A stretch of 64,000 nucleotides of DNA, taken from Bacteroidota bacterium. Lineage in GTDB: Bacteria > Bacteroidota > Bacteroidia > Flavobacteriales_D > Sanyastnellaceae. The stretch is taken from the NCBI GenBank assembly GCA_027624855.1, contig JAQBTQ010000003.1, forward strand, positions 1 to 64,000, written 5' to 3'. Shown here in pieces: positions 10,782-19,734 of the stretch. Below the pieces are notes generated by a model. The model did not search any database. It was not told the DNA's origin and saw only the letters and a list, made by a program, of their open reading frames with translations. The position numbers and the translations under genes are program-made. Each line of letters begins with the position of its first letter. Within the stretch, counting starts at the first letter, position 1.

Positions 10782-13700
10782 ATGAACCAACGCAATCTGA
10801 ACTTTTTGTTTTTGCTTGCCATCGGCATGTCATGTGCATCGGCCATGGCCCAGTTTGTGCCACAGACAACGTACGCGGTCGACGCAGAATCACCGGAGTG
10901 GATTCGGCTCATGTATGACGGCGCAGTGGAGCCAGCTATCGTGCGTGCGGAGTATGAAGCGTATTACAAGTCCCATCCATTTGAAAAGAATCAGCACACC
11001 CAATTTTACAAGCGCTGGCTGCGAAATTTGGAGTTGCCTTCCCCTTTGGTGACTGAAGTGCAGCGAATGAAACATTTGGAAGTCCAACAACGGCAAACTG
11101 GAATTTGGGAGGAGATGGGGCCTTGGAGTTATGATCCTGAAGTAGCCATGCAGTTTCAAGTGCAGAGCCCTGGAGCTTGCCATGTTTACACCGTGGAGCA
11201 AGCGCCATCTAATCATGAAAGGGTTTGGTGTGGAACTGCAACGGCAGGTGCCTGGAAAAGTGAAGATCATGGATTGCATTGGGAATTGATGACACGAGAT
11301 CTTCCTTTAACCAGTGTGTACAGCATCGCCATTCATCCGTCAAATCCTGATGTTGTTTTTGTTGGTGCGGGATCTGGTCAACTATGGAGGACTGAGGACG
11401 GCGGAGACACCTGGGAAGTTTGCGGAAATTCAATTTTTCAGGGCGCAGATCGATGGTATCGGGATTTGGTTTTTTCTCCAATGATGGAAGGGGCAGAACC
11501 CCAGTTATTTGCCGCCACCAATTTTGGATTATTCCGCACGGAAGACCTCGGATTGACGATGGTTCAGGTCATGTCGGGAGAGTATATGGAGCTCGCCTTT
11601 CATCCTGCGAACCCTTCAATATGTTACACCATACAGCTTTTGGGAGAGAGCACAGTGTTCAAAAAATCAACAGATGCAGGGCTTTCTTTTGTCTCGGGAG
11701 CAAGCGGATGGCCAACTGTGGGAACAGGAGATGCCCAAAAGCGATGCGAACTGGCTGTGACGCCTGCTGACCCGGATCGGATTGTTGTGTTGGCATCGGG
11801 ATCTACCGAGTCAGGAGGAGGGTTGTACGGGATCTACCAAAGTTTTGATGCAGGGGAGTCTTTCGAGTTTGCATGCTGTGGGGATAACCCCGGAGGCCCA
11901 TGGGAGCCAAACTCAAACCCCAATATTTTGGGTTGGAGTGAAGATGGTTCAGGAGACGGTGGCCAATATTATTACGATTTGGCATTGGACATCAGCCCAA
12001 CGGATCCGGATCGTCAGTTTGCGGCTGGTATTTGCGTTTGGCGAACTGAAAATGGAGGAGCTGACTGGACCCTAAACGGTCACTGGGTGACATGGGCAGG
12101 GCAGTTTACCCATGAACGTTACACGCATGCGGATGTTCACGACGTTAAGTTTTTCAAGCGAACGGACGGTACCGTAGATATGTGGATTGCCTCCGATGGA
12201 GGTTTGTATCATTCAGCTGACCAAGGAGATCACATTGAGCCACGGATGTATGGATTGCACGGCACCGATTTTTGGGGATGGCAATCTGGATGGAGAGGAC
12301 CGGACGTAATGGTTGGTGGGACGTATCACAATGGCACACTTATCCGTAATTCGGACTTGTATCATTGGGGTGCTGAGGATGACAGTTCTGGCGGTTGGTT
12401 GGCTGAATTGGCTGGAGATAACTTTCGAGGTTTTATCAATCCTGGAGATGCAACCCGCGGCTATCACGACGGAGGAGCATTTCGTTTTACGACAGACAGA
12501 TTTGATCGGATTGATCCCATGCCGTTTGATGGTTCCAAAAAACCCAACACCGCCTATTGGTTCGGAGAATATGGCAATCTCGAGTGGGATCCGACCTGCT
12601 ACAATTGCATGTATTCACCGGTTGGATCCGAACTGTGGTACTCCGAAGACGGCGGGGCATCATGGGTGTTGATCCATGATTTTGGAGGGGACAAAATCAT
12701 TTCAGTCAAAGTCAGTCCGAGGGATCGAAACCGCATCTATGTTTCTCACAAGCAAAGCGGTTCGGTATGGCGCGTGCATCGTTCAATTGACCGTGGCGCA
12801 ACGTGGGAATTGGCATCACCGACGCCAGGAGAAAATGGAAACAACAGCAATCAACCCATTTACTTGGATGTAGATGGAACGAATCCAGACAAACTATGGT
12901 GTGTGCTGACGGGTAACCAAACCGGGTTCAAAGTACTGAAGTCGGAGGATGGCGGAGAATCATGGCAAAATTGGTCGACAGAAGCTATAAATGGTGAGCG
13001 AGTCGTGAGTTTGGCGCATCAAAGAGGGACAAACGGTGGTGTTTACATTGGAACGACCAAGGCGGTCTACTATCGAGATGCCACCATGGACGACTGGGAG
13101 CTATACAATGCGGGGCTGCCTTTGATTAATGTGAGCACTTTCGTACAAGCTGATTACTGCGGCGGACACATCCGCACTGCAGGAACACGTGGAGTTCACC
13201 AGGCGGATTTTTATCAACCCTCTGAGGTGTTGGCTGGTTTCATGGCAAATCGCACCCGGATAAATTTATCCTCCCCCTGCCAAGTGGAACCCATCCATTT
13301 TTCGGCGACGTCTGTAGTGCTCTGTGATGGAGCTTTGTATTCCTGGGATTTTCCAGGAGGAGAAACCCTTGAAATCAATGGTGAGGAGGCTTGGGTGGCT
13401 TATGATTCCGTGGGCAACTACCCTGTAACCTTGACAGTAACGGATACCGAGGGAAATTCGGATACCTGGACTTGGGAAGGGATGATCGAGGTGGTCAATG
13501 AACCGGTGGTCCCAGAAGGTGGGTTTGCTGAAGATTTTAATGGAAGTCAATTTCCTCCAGAACATTGGCGCATGGAAGTGAATGGTCATGCCTGGGAGCA
13601 TGCCTGGGATTTGGTGGAAATCGAAAATGGTGTGGCTCAGTTTCCGAATTATTGGGTGGACACGCAAGGAGCCAACGATTTACTCATTACACCAGCATTT

Positions 13701-14273
13701 GACCCCACCAATTTGACAGAAGTTTCATTCGATGTAGCCCATCAAACGTATGCTTCCTATGTGGATGGATTGGAAGTTTGGGGTCGGCCAGGAAATGAAG
13801 AGGAATGGACGTCTTTGTGGTCGGCATATGGTTCTGATTTGGCCGTCGATGGCTGTTACACATGGTTTTGGTATGACACCGGCGGAACCATTCAATGGGA
13901 AAATCACGCTGTGACCTTGCCCGTGGATTGGACCAACGGCAACGTCACTTGTTTGGAATTGGCTTTTGTCAATGTCGGGGGCTATGGAAATCACACGTGG
14001 ATAGATAATGTGAATATCCAAGGAATCAATTCAGTCCCTGATTTGCCCAATTTTACGTTACAACTTTTTCCAAATCCGAACAATGGTCATTGTTTTTTGG
14101 TGATACCAATTGATGCCATTGGCGAATCATTTTCCGTGCATGATGGCGCTGGAAGAATTGTTTCAGAAGGGGTGTTGATGAGTGAGCGCACGGAACTGAA
14201 TTTGGATTTGCCTTCAGGAATTTATCATGTGCATGTGCAGGGAATGAAAGGAGCGAAATGGGTGATCCGTTGA
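10782..14273 (+). CDS. Secreted beta-propeller (sortilin/BNR-like) protein with PKD domain and T9SS sorting tail
   Basis: The start is the ATG at 10782, which opens a signal peptide ending in SASAMAQ; an upstream in-frame ATG at 10734 would lie inside the preceding terminator hairpin. The 1163-residue protein has a long propeller region (about 100-800) with BNR/Asp-box signatures such as TEDGGDTW, SEDGGASW, SEDGGESW and DRGATW, as in sortilin/VPS10-type or glycosidase-like propellers. A PKD-like domain follows (about 825-905), then a jelly-roll segment (about 915-1085). The last ~75 residues (FPNPNNG ... LPSGIYHVHV) are a type A T9SS sorting domain, so the protein should be exported to the surface or released. 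Its ligand or substrate is unknown. Confidence 0.87.
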   Translation: MNQRNLNFLFLLAIGMSCASAMAQFVPQTTYAVDAESPEWIRLMYDGAVEPAIVRAEYEAYYKSHPFEKNQHTQFYKRWLRNLELPSPLVTEVQRMKHLEVQQRQTGIWEEMGPWSYDPEVAMQFQVQSPGACHVYTVEQAPSNHERVWCGTATAGAWKSEDHGLHWELMTRDLPLTSVYSIAIHPSNPDVVFVGAGSGQLWRTEDGGDTWEVCGNSIFQGADRWYRDLVFSPMMEGAEPQLFAATNFGLFRTEDLGLTMVQVMSGEYMELAFHPANPSICYTIQLLGESTVFKKSTDAGLSFVSGASGWPTVGTGDAQKRCELAVTPADPDRIVVLASGSTESGGGLYGIYQSFDAGESFEFACCGDNPGGPWEPNSNPNILGWSEDGSGDGGQYYYDLALDISPTDPDRQFAAGICVWRTENGGADWTLNGHWVTWAGQFTHERYTHADVHDVKFFKRTDGTVDMWIASDGGLYHSADQGDHIEPRMYGLHGTDFWGWQSGWRGPDVMVGGTYHNGTLIRNSDLYHWGAEDDSSGGWLAELAGDNFRGFINPGDATRGYHDGGAFRFTTDRFDRIDPMPFDGSKKPNTAYWFGEYGNLEWDPTCYNCMYSPVGSELWYSEDGGASWVLIHDFGGDKIISVKVSPRDRNRIYVSHKQSGSVWRVHRSIDRGATWELASPTPGENGNNSNQPIYLDVDGTNPDKLWCVLTGNQTGFKVLKSEDGGESWQNWSTEAINGERVVSLAHQRGTNGGVYIGTTKAVYYRDATMDDWELYNAGLPLINVSTFVQADYCGGHIRTAGTRGVHQADFYQPSEVLAGFMANRTRINLSSPCQVEPIHFSATSVVLCDGALYSWDFPGGETLEINGEEAWVAYDSVGNYPVTLTVTDTEGNSDTWTWEGMIEVVNEPVVPEGGFAEDFNGSQFPPEHWRMEVNGHAWEHAWDLVEIENGVAQFPNYWVDTQGANDLLITPAFDPTNLTEVSFDVAHQTYASYVDGLEVWGRPGNEEEWTSLWSAYGSDLAVDGCYTWFWYDTGGTIQWENHAVTLPVDWTNGNVTCLELAFVNVGGYGNHTWIDNVNIQGINSVPDLPNFTLQLFPNPNNGHCFLVIPIDAIGESFSVHDGAGRIVSEGVLMSERTELNLDLPSGIYHVHVQGMKGAKWVIR

Positions 14274-14277
14274 TGGA

Positions 14278-15321
14278 ATGGAGGAGGCTGCACACCTGAA
14301 GAAACCTGGTCCGTGGCTATTCCATGACCACCATGTGATTTTGGATACTCGGTCTCCAGCTGAATTTGAAAAAGGGCATATCACGGGTGCGATCTCATTT
14401 CCACTATTCGAGAATGATGAGCGTGCGACCATTGGGACATTGTACAAACAACAAGGCAAGCAAGCGGCTGTCTCGCTGGGCCTCGAGTTTGTTGGTCCTA
14501 AAATGGCTCAATTGGTAGAGCAAGCCCGAAAGTTGTTTGAGGACCAACAAGTTCGCAGACCGCTCGTGATTCATTGCTGGCGAGGAGGGATGCGTTCTGG
14601 GTCTGTGGCTTGGTTACTAGAAACCGCGGGCATTGATGTTATCAAGTTGGAAGGAGGCTACAAGGCATACCGCGAGTGGGCAAGAACGGATTTTGCGTCA
14701 ATTCTAGATTTACGGATTTTGGGGGGAATGACTGGGGTAGGGAAAACCAAAATTCTAAAAGCCATGCGCAATCTGGGTGCTCAGACCATTGACTTGGAGG
14801 GCCTTGCTGGTCATTTGGGTTCGGCGTTCGGTAATTTGGAACGCACACCTCAGCCGACTTCAGAGCAATTTGGAAATGATTGCCATCGCCAATTGGCCGC
14901 ATTGAATGGCAAGCAACCCATCTGGATGGAAAATGAAAGCCGCACCATAGGAAAGGTGCATCAACCAGAAAGTTTATTCAATGCTTTGCGCATTGCGCCC
15001 GTATGGGCTGTGGGAAGGACGATAGAGGAACGTGTAGAAGAATTATGCCAGGTATATGGAGAAGCGGATTTGAATGCATTGAAGGCGGCTTTCGGACGGA
15101 TACGCGAAAAATTAGGCGGATTGAAATGGCAAGAAGCGATGGATGCACTCGAGCGATCGGATTTGCAGACTGCTGCGGCCATTGGACTCTTGTACTATGA
15201 CAAGCTTTATCGCCACACAAAAAAACGTTACCCTCGAGCGAAATACATTGAAGTGGACTGTGCAGGGTTAGATTTTGAAGATGCAGCTAAGTTGGTATTG
15301 AAGTCATCATCAAGGCATTAA
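14278..15321 (+). CDS. mnmH: tRNA 2-selenouridine synthase
   Basis: MnmH (SelU, YbbB) replaces sulfur by selenium in 2-thiouridine at the wobble position of Lys, Glu and Gln tRNAs, using selenophosphate. The 347-residue product matches the family in length. The N-terminal rhodanese domain has DTRSPAEFEKGHITGA and the catalytic loop CWRGGMRS (Cys100). The C-terminal P-loop domain has GGMTGVGKT (149-157). The start lies four bases after the stop of the propeller gene. selD follows 54 bases downstream in the same direction and supplies the selenium donor, which strongly supports the call. Confidence 0.95.
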   Translation: MEEAAHLKKPGPWLFHDHHVILDTRSPAEFEKGHITGAISFPLFENDERATIGTLYKQQGKQAAVSLGLEFVGPKMAQLVEQARKLFEDQQVRRPLVIHCWRGGMRSGSVAWLLETAGIDVIKLEGGYKAYREWARTDFASILDLRILGGMTGVGKTKILKAMRNLGAQTIDLEGLAGHLGSAFGNLERTPQPTSEQFGNDCHRQLAALNGKQPIWMENESRTIGKVHQPESLFNALRIAPVWAVGRTIEERVEELCQVYGEADLNALKAAFGRIREKLGGLKWQEAMDALERSDLQTAAAIGLLYYDKLYRHTKKRYPRAKYIEVDCAGLDFEDAAKLVLKSSSRH

Positions 15322-15375
15322 TCGGGCAGAAATGGCTTGATGTACCTTGCGCACTCAACTCATGCATTGTAAAAA

Positions 15376-16416
15376 ATGGAACCGATACGCTTGACTCAAT
15401 TTTCTCATGGAGCGGGTTGCGGTTGCAAATTGTCTCCAGCCGTGTTACACGAAATTTTAGGAGGGGTAGATCGAACAGAGCTATTTCCTGACCTCATCAT
15501 TGGAAATGACACCAAAGACGACGCGGCCGTTGTCGACTTAGGAGATGGAACGGGTATCATTTCGACGACGGATTTCTTTATGCCCATCGTGGATGATCCT
15601 CGCACCTTTGGCCGAATTGCTGCTGCCAATGCAATCAGTGACATTTATGCGATGGGAGGAACCCCGCTTATGGCCATTGCTATATTGGGATGGCCTTTGG
15701 GTAAAATTCCTGAGCATGCGGCAAGTGAAGTGGTCGATGGGGGACGCTCAATTTGTTCTAAAGCGGGTATTCCTTTGGCTGGCGGTCATAGCATCGACAG
15801 CCCTGAGCCCATTTTTGGCTTGGCTGTCACAGGAAGGGTTAAGCTTGATTGCCTGAAAGCAAATGCAGCAGCAAAAGCCGGCGATCAACTTTATTTGACC
15901 AAGCCGCTCGGCGTTGGCATGCTTACCACTGCTCAAAAGAAGGGATTGGTTGAGGACTCAGATTTGCAACTAGCAGTCAATTCCATGCAGCAATTGAACT
16001 CCATTGGACAGGCGCTTGCCGGACTTGAAGGCGTTCACGCCATGACCGATGTGACTGGATTCGGTTTGCTCGGTCACCTCATTGAAATCTGTGAAGGATC
16101 TGGCTTGGAGGCCCAATTGGATCTCTCGAAGGTGCCGTTGCTTACAGATCGTCTCAAGCATTACCACTCACTGGGCTCAGTGCCAGGGGGGGCTGTCCGC
16201 AATTGGAAAAGCTATGGACACCAAGTGACCCCTTTGGAGGAGGGGTTTGAGCGGGATCTACTTACAGATCCTCAAACGAGTGGGGGTCTATTGATTGCAG
16301 TTGGAGCTGAACAAGCAGAGAAGGTTGAGTCCATGCTGAAGCATGCTGGATTGCCTCACCATTGTATTGGTGAATTAAGCCCAAAGGTGGGCAATGGAGC
16401 ATTGGTAAATTTTTAA
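15376..16416 (+). CDS. selD: Selenide, water dikinase (selenophosphate synthase)
   Basis: SelD makes selenophosphate from selenide and ATP. The 346-residue protein carries the N-terminal motif HGAGCGCK with Cys15 and Lys18, corresponding to the catalytic Cys17 and Lys20 of the E. coli enzyme; the active residue is cysteine, not selenocysteine. Later family marks include the Asp-rich ATP/Mg site (GNDTKDDAAV), TDFFMPIVDDP and the DPQTSGGLL segment. Its only selenium-using neighbour here is mnmH, so the product is probably used for tRNA selenouridine. No selA, selB or selenocysteine tRNA is seen in this window. Confidence 0.96.
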   Translation: MEPIRLTQFSHGAGCGCKLSPAVLHEILGGVDRTELFPDLIIGNDTKDDAAVVDLGDGTGIISTTDFFMPIVDDPRTFGRIAAANAISDIYAMGGTPLMAIAILGWPLGKIPEHAASEVVDGGRSICSKAGIPLAGGHSIDSPEPIFGLAVTGRVKLDCLKANAAAKAGDQLYLTKPLGVGMLTTAQKKGLVEDSDLQLAVNSMQQLNSIGQALAGLEGVHAMTDVTGFGLLGHLIEICEGSGLEAQLDLSKVPLLTDRLKHYHSLGSVPGGAVRNWKSYGHQVTPLEEGFERDLLTDPQTSGGLLIAVGAEQAEKVESMLKHAGLPHHCIGELSPKVGNGALVNF

Positions 16417-16438
16417 TTTATTGATCGAAGCATTAGGC

Positions 16439-16472
16439 AAAAAAAGAGCCGCCGACTGGATGGTCGGCGGCT
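16439..16472 (-). terminator. Strong Rho-independent terminator of the rhodopsin gene
   Basis: A perfect 10-base-pair stem (16447-16456 with 16463-16472, AGCCGCCGAC/GTCGGCGGCT) encloses a six-base loop. On the minus strand it is followed by seven consecutive U residues, just past the rhodopsin stop at 16501. On the plus strand there is no T-run after the stem, so it serves mainly the minus strand. Confidence 0.9.
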
Positions 16473-16500
16473 AAGCGTTCAGGACGACGTAACGATTTTT

Positions 16501-17304
16501 TTAGTCCTTGCTAACAGCCAAGCTGTAGATGACCAATCCGAATCCGATTTTGTTGATGGCGTCACCGATGTTGTAAACCACATCCATGTTGATTCCATCA
16601 AATCCAAAGATTTCTCCTACTTCACCGTACCATCCTCCAGTTCCAATCATGTATCCAAGGGGATAAATTGCCCATCCGATCAAGACGAACTTGCAAAGGA
16701 TTCCGTGGGCTTTTTGTACGGATGCGGATGATTTGTCGGCAAGTGCTTTTGCCTCACCGAACATGATCAAGTATACGATGTAGAAATAAGCGATACCCGA
16801 GATCAATCCCCAAAGTGCTGGACCGTTAGCCCATTCTACTGACCCATCTTCAAGGGTAGTTGGAGTGAATACAGCTTCTCCGAAGTAGCCTGTTACGAGC
16901 ATCACTACTGAAGCCCAAATAAGCTTCCAGAGCAATCCTGTTTTCGCTCCGGCTGCCTTAAGGATGAGGTAAAATTCAACGCACATCAACGGAACGGTCA
17001 AAGTCCAGTCAACATAACGGAAGAACGTTGGAGAGCGGAGGGATTCATCACCAATTAAACCGGATTCGAGCCATCCAGCAGATGCTGCCCAATAATCCCG
17101 CATGTAGTAATAGTGTACGGCGGCAATGAAGGTAATCAAGCCACTGACCAATAGAGAAGTTTTCCATTTTCCTTCAACCATATTAATGGAAAAGAAAAAG
17201 AATGCTGAGGCTGCCATCATGGCCATGCATCCTACGAAGAAAGTGAAGCCAACATAGTCAGTTTGCCCCATCGGCATTATGGTGCCTAGAATAAAAGAAG
17301 TCAT
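16501..17304 (-). CDS. Proteorhodopsin, light-driven proton pump
   Basis: The 267-residue seven-helix protein has the proteorhodopsin helix C motif RYVDWTLTVPLMCVEFYL: Asp99 (proton acceptor), Thr103 and Glu110 (proton donor), the D-T-E triad of outward proton pumps. His64 in AAVHYYYMRDYW matches the counter-ion histidine. Lys252 in GDAINKIGFG is the retinal Schiff-base lysine. The spectral tuning position (105 in the SAR86 protein) is Met107, the residue usual in green-absorbing flavobacterial forms. It is a single-gene unit with its own strong terminator; neither a carotene oxygenase (blh) nor crt genes are in the window. Sodium- and chloride-pump motifs are absent. Confidence 0.96.
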   Translation of the reverse strand: MTSFILGTIMPMGQTDYVGFTFFVGCMAMMAASAFFFFSINMVEGKWKTSLLVSGLITFIAAVHYYYMRDYWAASAGWLESGLIGDESLRSPTFFRYVDWTLTVPLMCVEFYLILKAAGAKTGLLWKLIWASVVMLVTGYFGEAVFTPTTLEDGSVEWANGPALWGLISGIAYFYIVYLIMFGEAKALADKSSASVQKAHGILCKFVLIGWAIYPLGYMIGTGGWYGEVGEIFGFDGINMDVVYNIGDAINKIGFGLVIYSLAVSKD

Positions 17305-17427
17305 GTGTTTGGGTTTTGGTTACAAAAAATATCGTGTCCTAAGAACGTCATTTTAACATCTGCTAACAGATTTTGTTCAAGGCAAGCTAGAAAATGTTAA
17401 ACAGAACCAAAGAAAAACCCGTTAAAC

Positions 17428-18018
17428 TTATGATTTTAAGCTGTTTATAAGTTGAAAAAGTTTGTGTGTCGGCAGTCCCATTACCGTAAAATATGACCCG
17501 TTCATGTGCTCGACACCTGAAAATCCAATCAAATCTTGTACTCCATACGCACCTGCTTTGTCGTATGGTTCATACTGGTCGATGTAGTGTTCGATCCAAT
17601 CTGTTTCCAATTTTCTGAAGGTAACGTCACAGGTGTCGACCATGGATCGGATACCAGTTCCGGAGGTCGTAACAGCGACACCCGAAGCGACGGTGTGCGT
17701 CTTGCCGCTCAATTCAGAAAGCATTTGGAATGCCTCATCACGATCTTGAGGTTTTTGAAGCACTTTCTCACCTAAAAGCACGACGGTGTCCCCCGTAATC
17801 AATACGTCATGAGCACTCAATTCAGCGAGGTATGCTTGAGCCTTAATCCGAGTGACATACTCAGCAATCGCTGGCCCTTTAATTTCCGCTGGAAACGATT
17901 CATCGACTTCCTTGAGCCAAATGACCGGTTCCAATTCCAATCCTCGGACCAATTCCAATCGCCGAGGTGATTGGCTAGCAAGGATTACGCGTTTTCCGTT
18001 CAAATGTGGGTAGAGCAT
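17428..18018 (-). CDS. maf: Maf-family nucleoside triphosphate pyrophosphatase
   Basis: Maf proteins hydrolyse non-canonical or pyrimidine nucleoside triphosphates (dTTP/UTP type) to monophosphates. I start at the ATG at 18018 (196 residues, the usual family length) because the extension up to 18057 adds an unrelated N-terminus. The family motif SQSPRR is at residues 15-20 after the first strand (VILA), followed by GDTVV, the KPQDRDEA helix with LSGKTHTVASGVAV, and YDKAGAYGVQ. The gene is divergent from guaA across 76 bases. Confidence 0.92.
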   Translation of the reverse strand: MLYPHLNGKRVILASQSPRRLELVRGLELEPVIWLKEVDESFPAEIKGPAIAEYVTRIKAQAYLAELSAHDVLITGDTVVLLGEKVLQKPQDRDEAFQMLSELSGKTHTVASGVAVTTSGTGIRSMVDTCDVTFRKLETDWIEHYIDQYEPYDKAGAYGVQDLIGFSGVEHMNGSYFTVMGLPTHKLFQLINSLKS

Positions 18019-18067
18019 GGTGCAAAAATACCGTTTGACAACCGCCCTTCCTCCCAACTGACCGAAT

Positions 18068-18075
18068 TACCTTTG
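18068..18075 (+). promoter_or_regulatory. Bacteroidota -7 promoter box upstream of guaA
   Basis: TACCTTTG matches the TAnnTTTG consensus exactly and lies 19 bases before the guaA ATG. I see no good -33 TTG at the expected spacing, so the promoter is only partly supported. Confidence 0.45.
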
Positions 18076-18094
18076 CGCCTTCACAACCAAATCC

Positions 18095-19630
18095 ATGCAG
18101 CACCAACGCATCCTCATTCTCGATTTCGGATCTCAATACACCCAATTGATTGCTCGAAGAGTGCGAGAGTTGAACGTGTATTCCGATATCATTCCCTGGC
18201 ATCAATTCGACCAGGTGCCCGAGGATGTCAAAGGAGTTATTCTGAGCGGTTCCCCACATAGCGTTCGGGATGAAGACGCACCGAGGCCAGAACTACATGA
18301 ATTACTCGGAAGCGTTCCTGTCCTGGGTGTTTGTTATGGTGCACAGTATTTGGCTCATACGCATGGGGGTGCTGTTGAAGCATCAAATTCGCGTGAATAC
18401 GGACGAGCCCACCTTTCGCAAGTGGATCAATCGGATGCTTTGCTGGAGGGAATTCCACGAGAATCTCAAGTATGGATGAGTCATGGAGATACCATTCTGT
18501 CAATTGGCGAACAATTTGAACCGATTTGTAGCACGCATGATGTGAAGTTTGCAGGATTTAGGGATGTCGACCGTCCTGTCTGGGGCATCCAATTTCATCC
18601 TGAGGTTTGGCACAGCACAGATGGTCCAACGCTTCTAAAGAATTTTGTCATAAAGATTTGCGGATGCAATGGGGATTGGACGCCGGCCAGTTTTGCAGAT
18701 GAGACCATTGCCAAATTGCAAGAACAAATTGGCGATGATCAAGTGATTTTGGGACTGAGTGGGGGAGTTGATTCAAGCGTCGCAGCCGCCTTATTGCACC
18801 GAGCTATAGGCAAGCAATTGCATTGCATTTTCGTGGATAACGGACTCTTGCGAAAGAATGAATTTGCGGAAGTGCTGTCCAGCTATGAAGACATGGGATT
18901 GCAGGTCAAAGGTGTGCAAGCATCCGATCGCTTTCTGCAAGCTTTGGCTGGAGAAGCAGACCCAGAAACCAAGCGCAAAATCATTGGCAAGGTCTTTATT
19001 GATGTCTTCGATGATGCCTCGAAGGAAGTGCCGAACGCGCATTGGTTGGCTCAAGGTACCATCTATCCTGATGTCATTGAAAGCGTCAGTGCCACGGGTG
19101 GGCCGTCTGCTACAATCAAGAGTCATCATAATGTTGGAGGCTTGCCCGATTATATGAAACTGAAGGTGGTCGAACCTTTGCGCCTGTTGTTCAAAGACGA
19201 AGTGCGCAGGGTGGGCAAAGAAGTCGGTGTGAAAGATGAAATCCTACGACGACATCCTTTTCCGGGACCAGGATTGGCGATTAGAATTTTGGGCGATATC
19301 ACCACCGATAAGGTGAGGATTTTACAGGATGTTGATCGCATATGGATTGATGGGTTGAAAGAAGCGGGTTTGTACGATGAGGTTTGGCAAGCAGGAGCAA
19401 TTTTATTGCCGGTTCAAAGCGTCGGAGTCATGGGGGATGAGCGAACGTATGAGCAAGCGGTGGCACTCAGGGCAGTGACTTCTACTGACGGAATGACTGC
19501 TGATTGGTGCCACTTACCGTATTCTTTCTTGTCAAAGATTTCCAATGATATCATCAATAAGGTGCGAGGGGTGAATCGCGTTGTATATGATATCAGTTCA
19601 AAACCTCCAGCCACCATCGAGTGGGAATGA
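18095..19630 (+). CDS. guaA: GMP synthase (glutamine-hydrolysing)
   Basis: GuaA converts XMP to GMP using glutamine nitrogen and ATP. The 511-residue protein has the class I glutamine amidotransferase domain first (nucleophile Cys80 in [17 protein letters not shown] with His and Glu), then the ATP pyrophosphatase domain with the P-loop [10 protein letters not shown], and the GMP synthase C-terminal dimerisation domain ending KPPATIEWE, the conserved terminus. Length and order are typical for the bacterial one-chain enzyme. A LysM protein follows after 104 bases. Confidence 0.98.
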   Translation: MQHQRILILDFGSQYTQLIARRVRELNVYSDIIPWHQFDQVPEDVKGVILSGSPHSVRDEDAPRPELHELLGSVPVLGVCYGAQYLAHTHGGAVEASNSREYGRAHLSQVDQSDALLEGIPRESQVWMSHGDTILSIGEQFEPICSTHDVKFAGFRDVDRPVWGIQFHPEVWHSTDGPTLLKNFVIKICGCNGDWTPASFADETIAKLQEQIGDDQVILGLSGGVDSSVAAALLHRAIGKQLHCIFVDNGLLRKNEFAEVLSSYEDMGLQVKGVQASDRFLQALAGEADPETKRKIIGKVFIDVFDDASKEVPNAHWLAQGTIYPDVIESVSATGGPSATIKSHHNVGGLPDYMKLKVVEPLRLLFKDEVRRVGKEVGVKDEILRRHPFPGPGLAIRILGDITTDKVRILQDVDRIWIDGLKEAGLYDEVWQAGAILLPVQSVGVMGDERTYEQAVALRAVTSTDGMTADWCHLPYSFLSKISNDIINKVRGVNRVVYDISSKPPATIEWE

Positions 19631-19734
19631 TCACATTTGCTTTCTGAATAATTTACTTGAATCTTGCGTTTTATTCAATTTCATAGAAAAGCAATGTCAT
19701 TAAATGGCTCGAAATTTGGATTGAGGTGAGGTGT

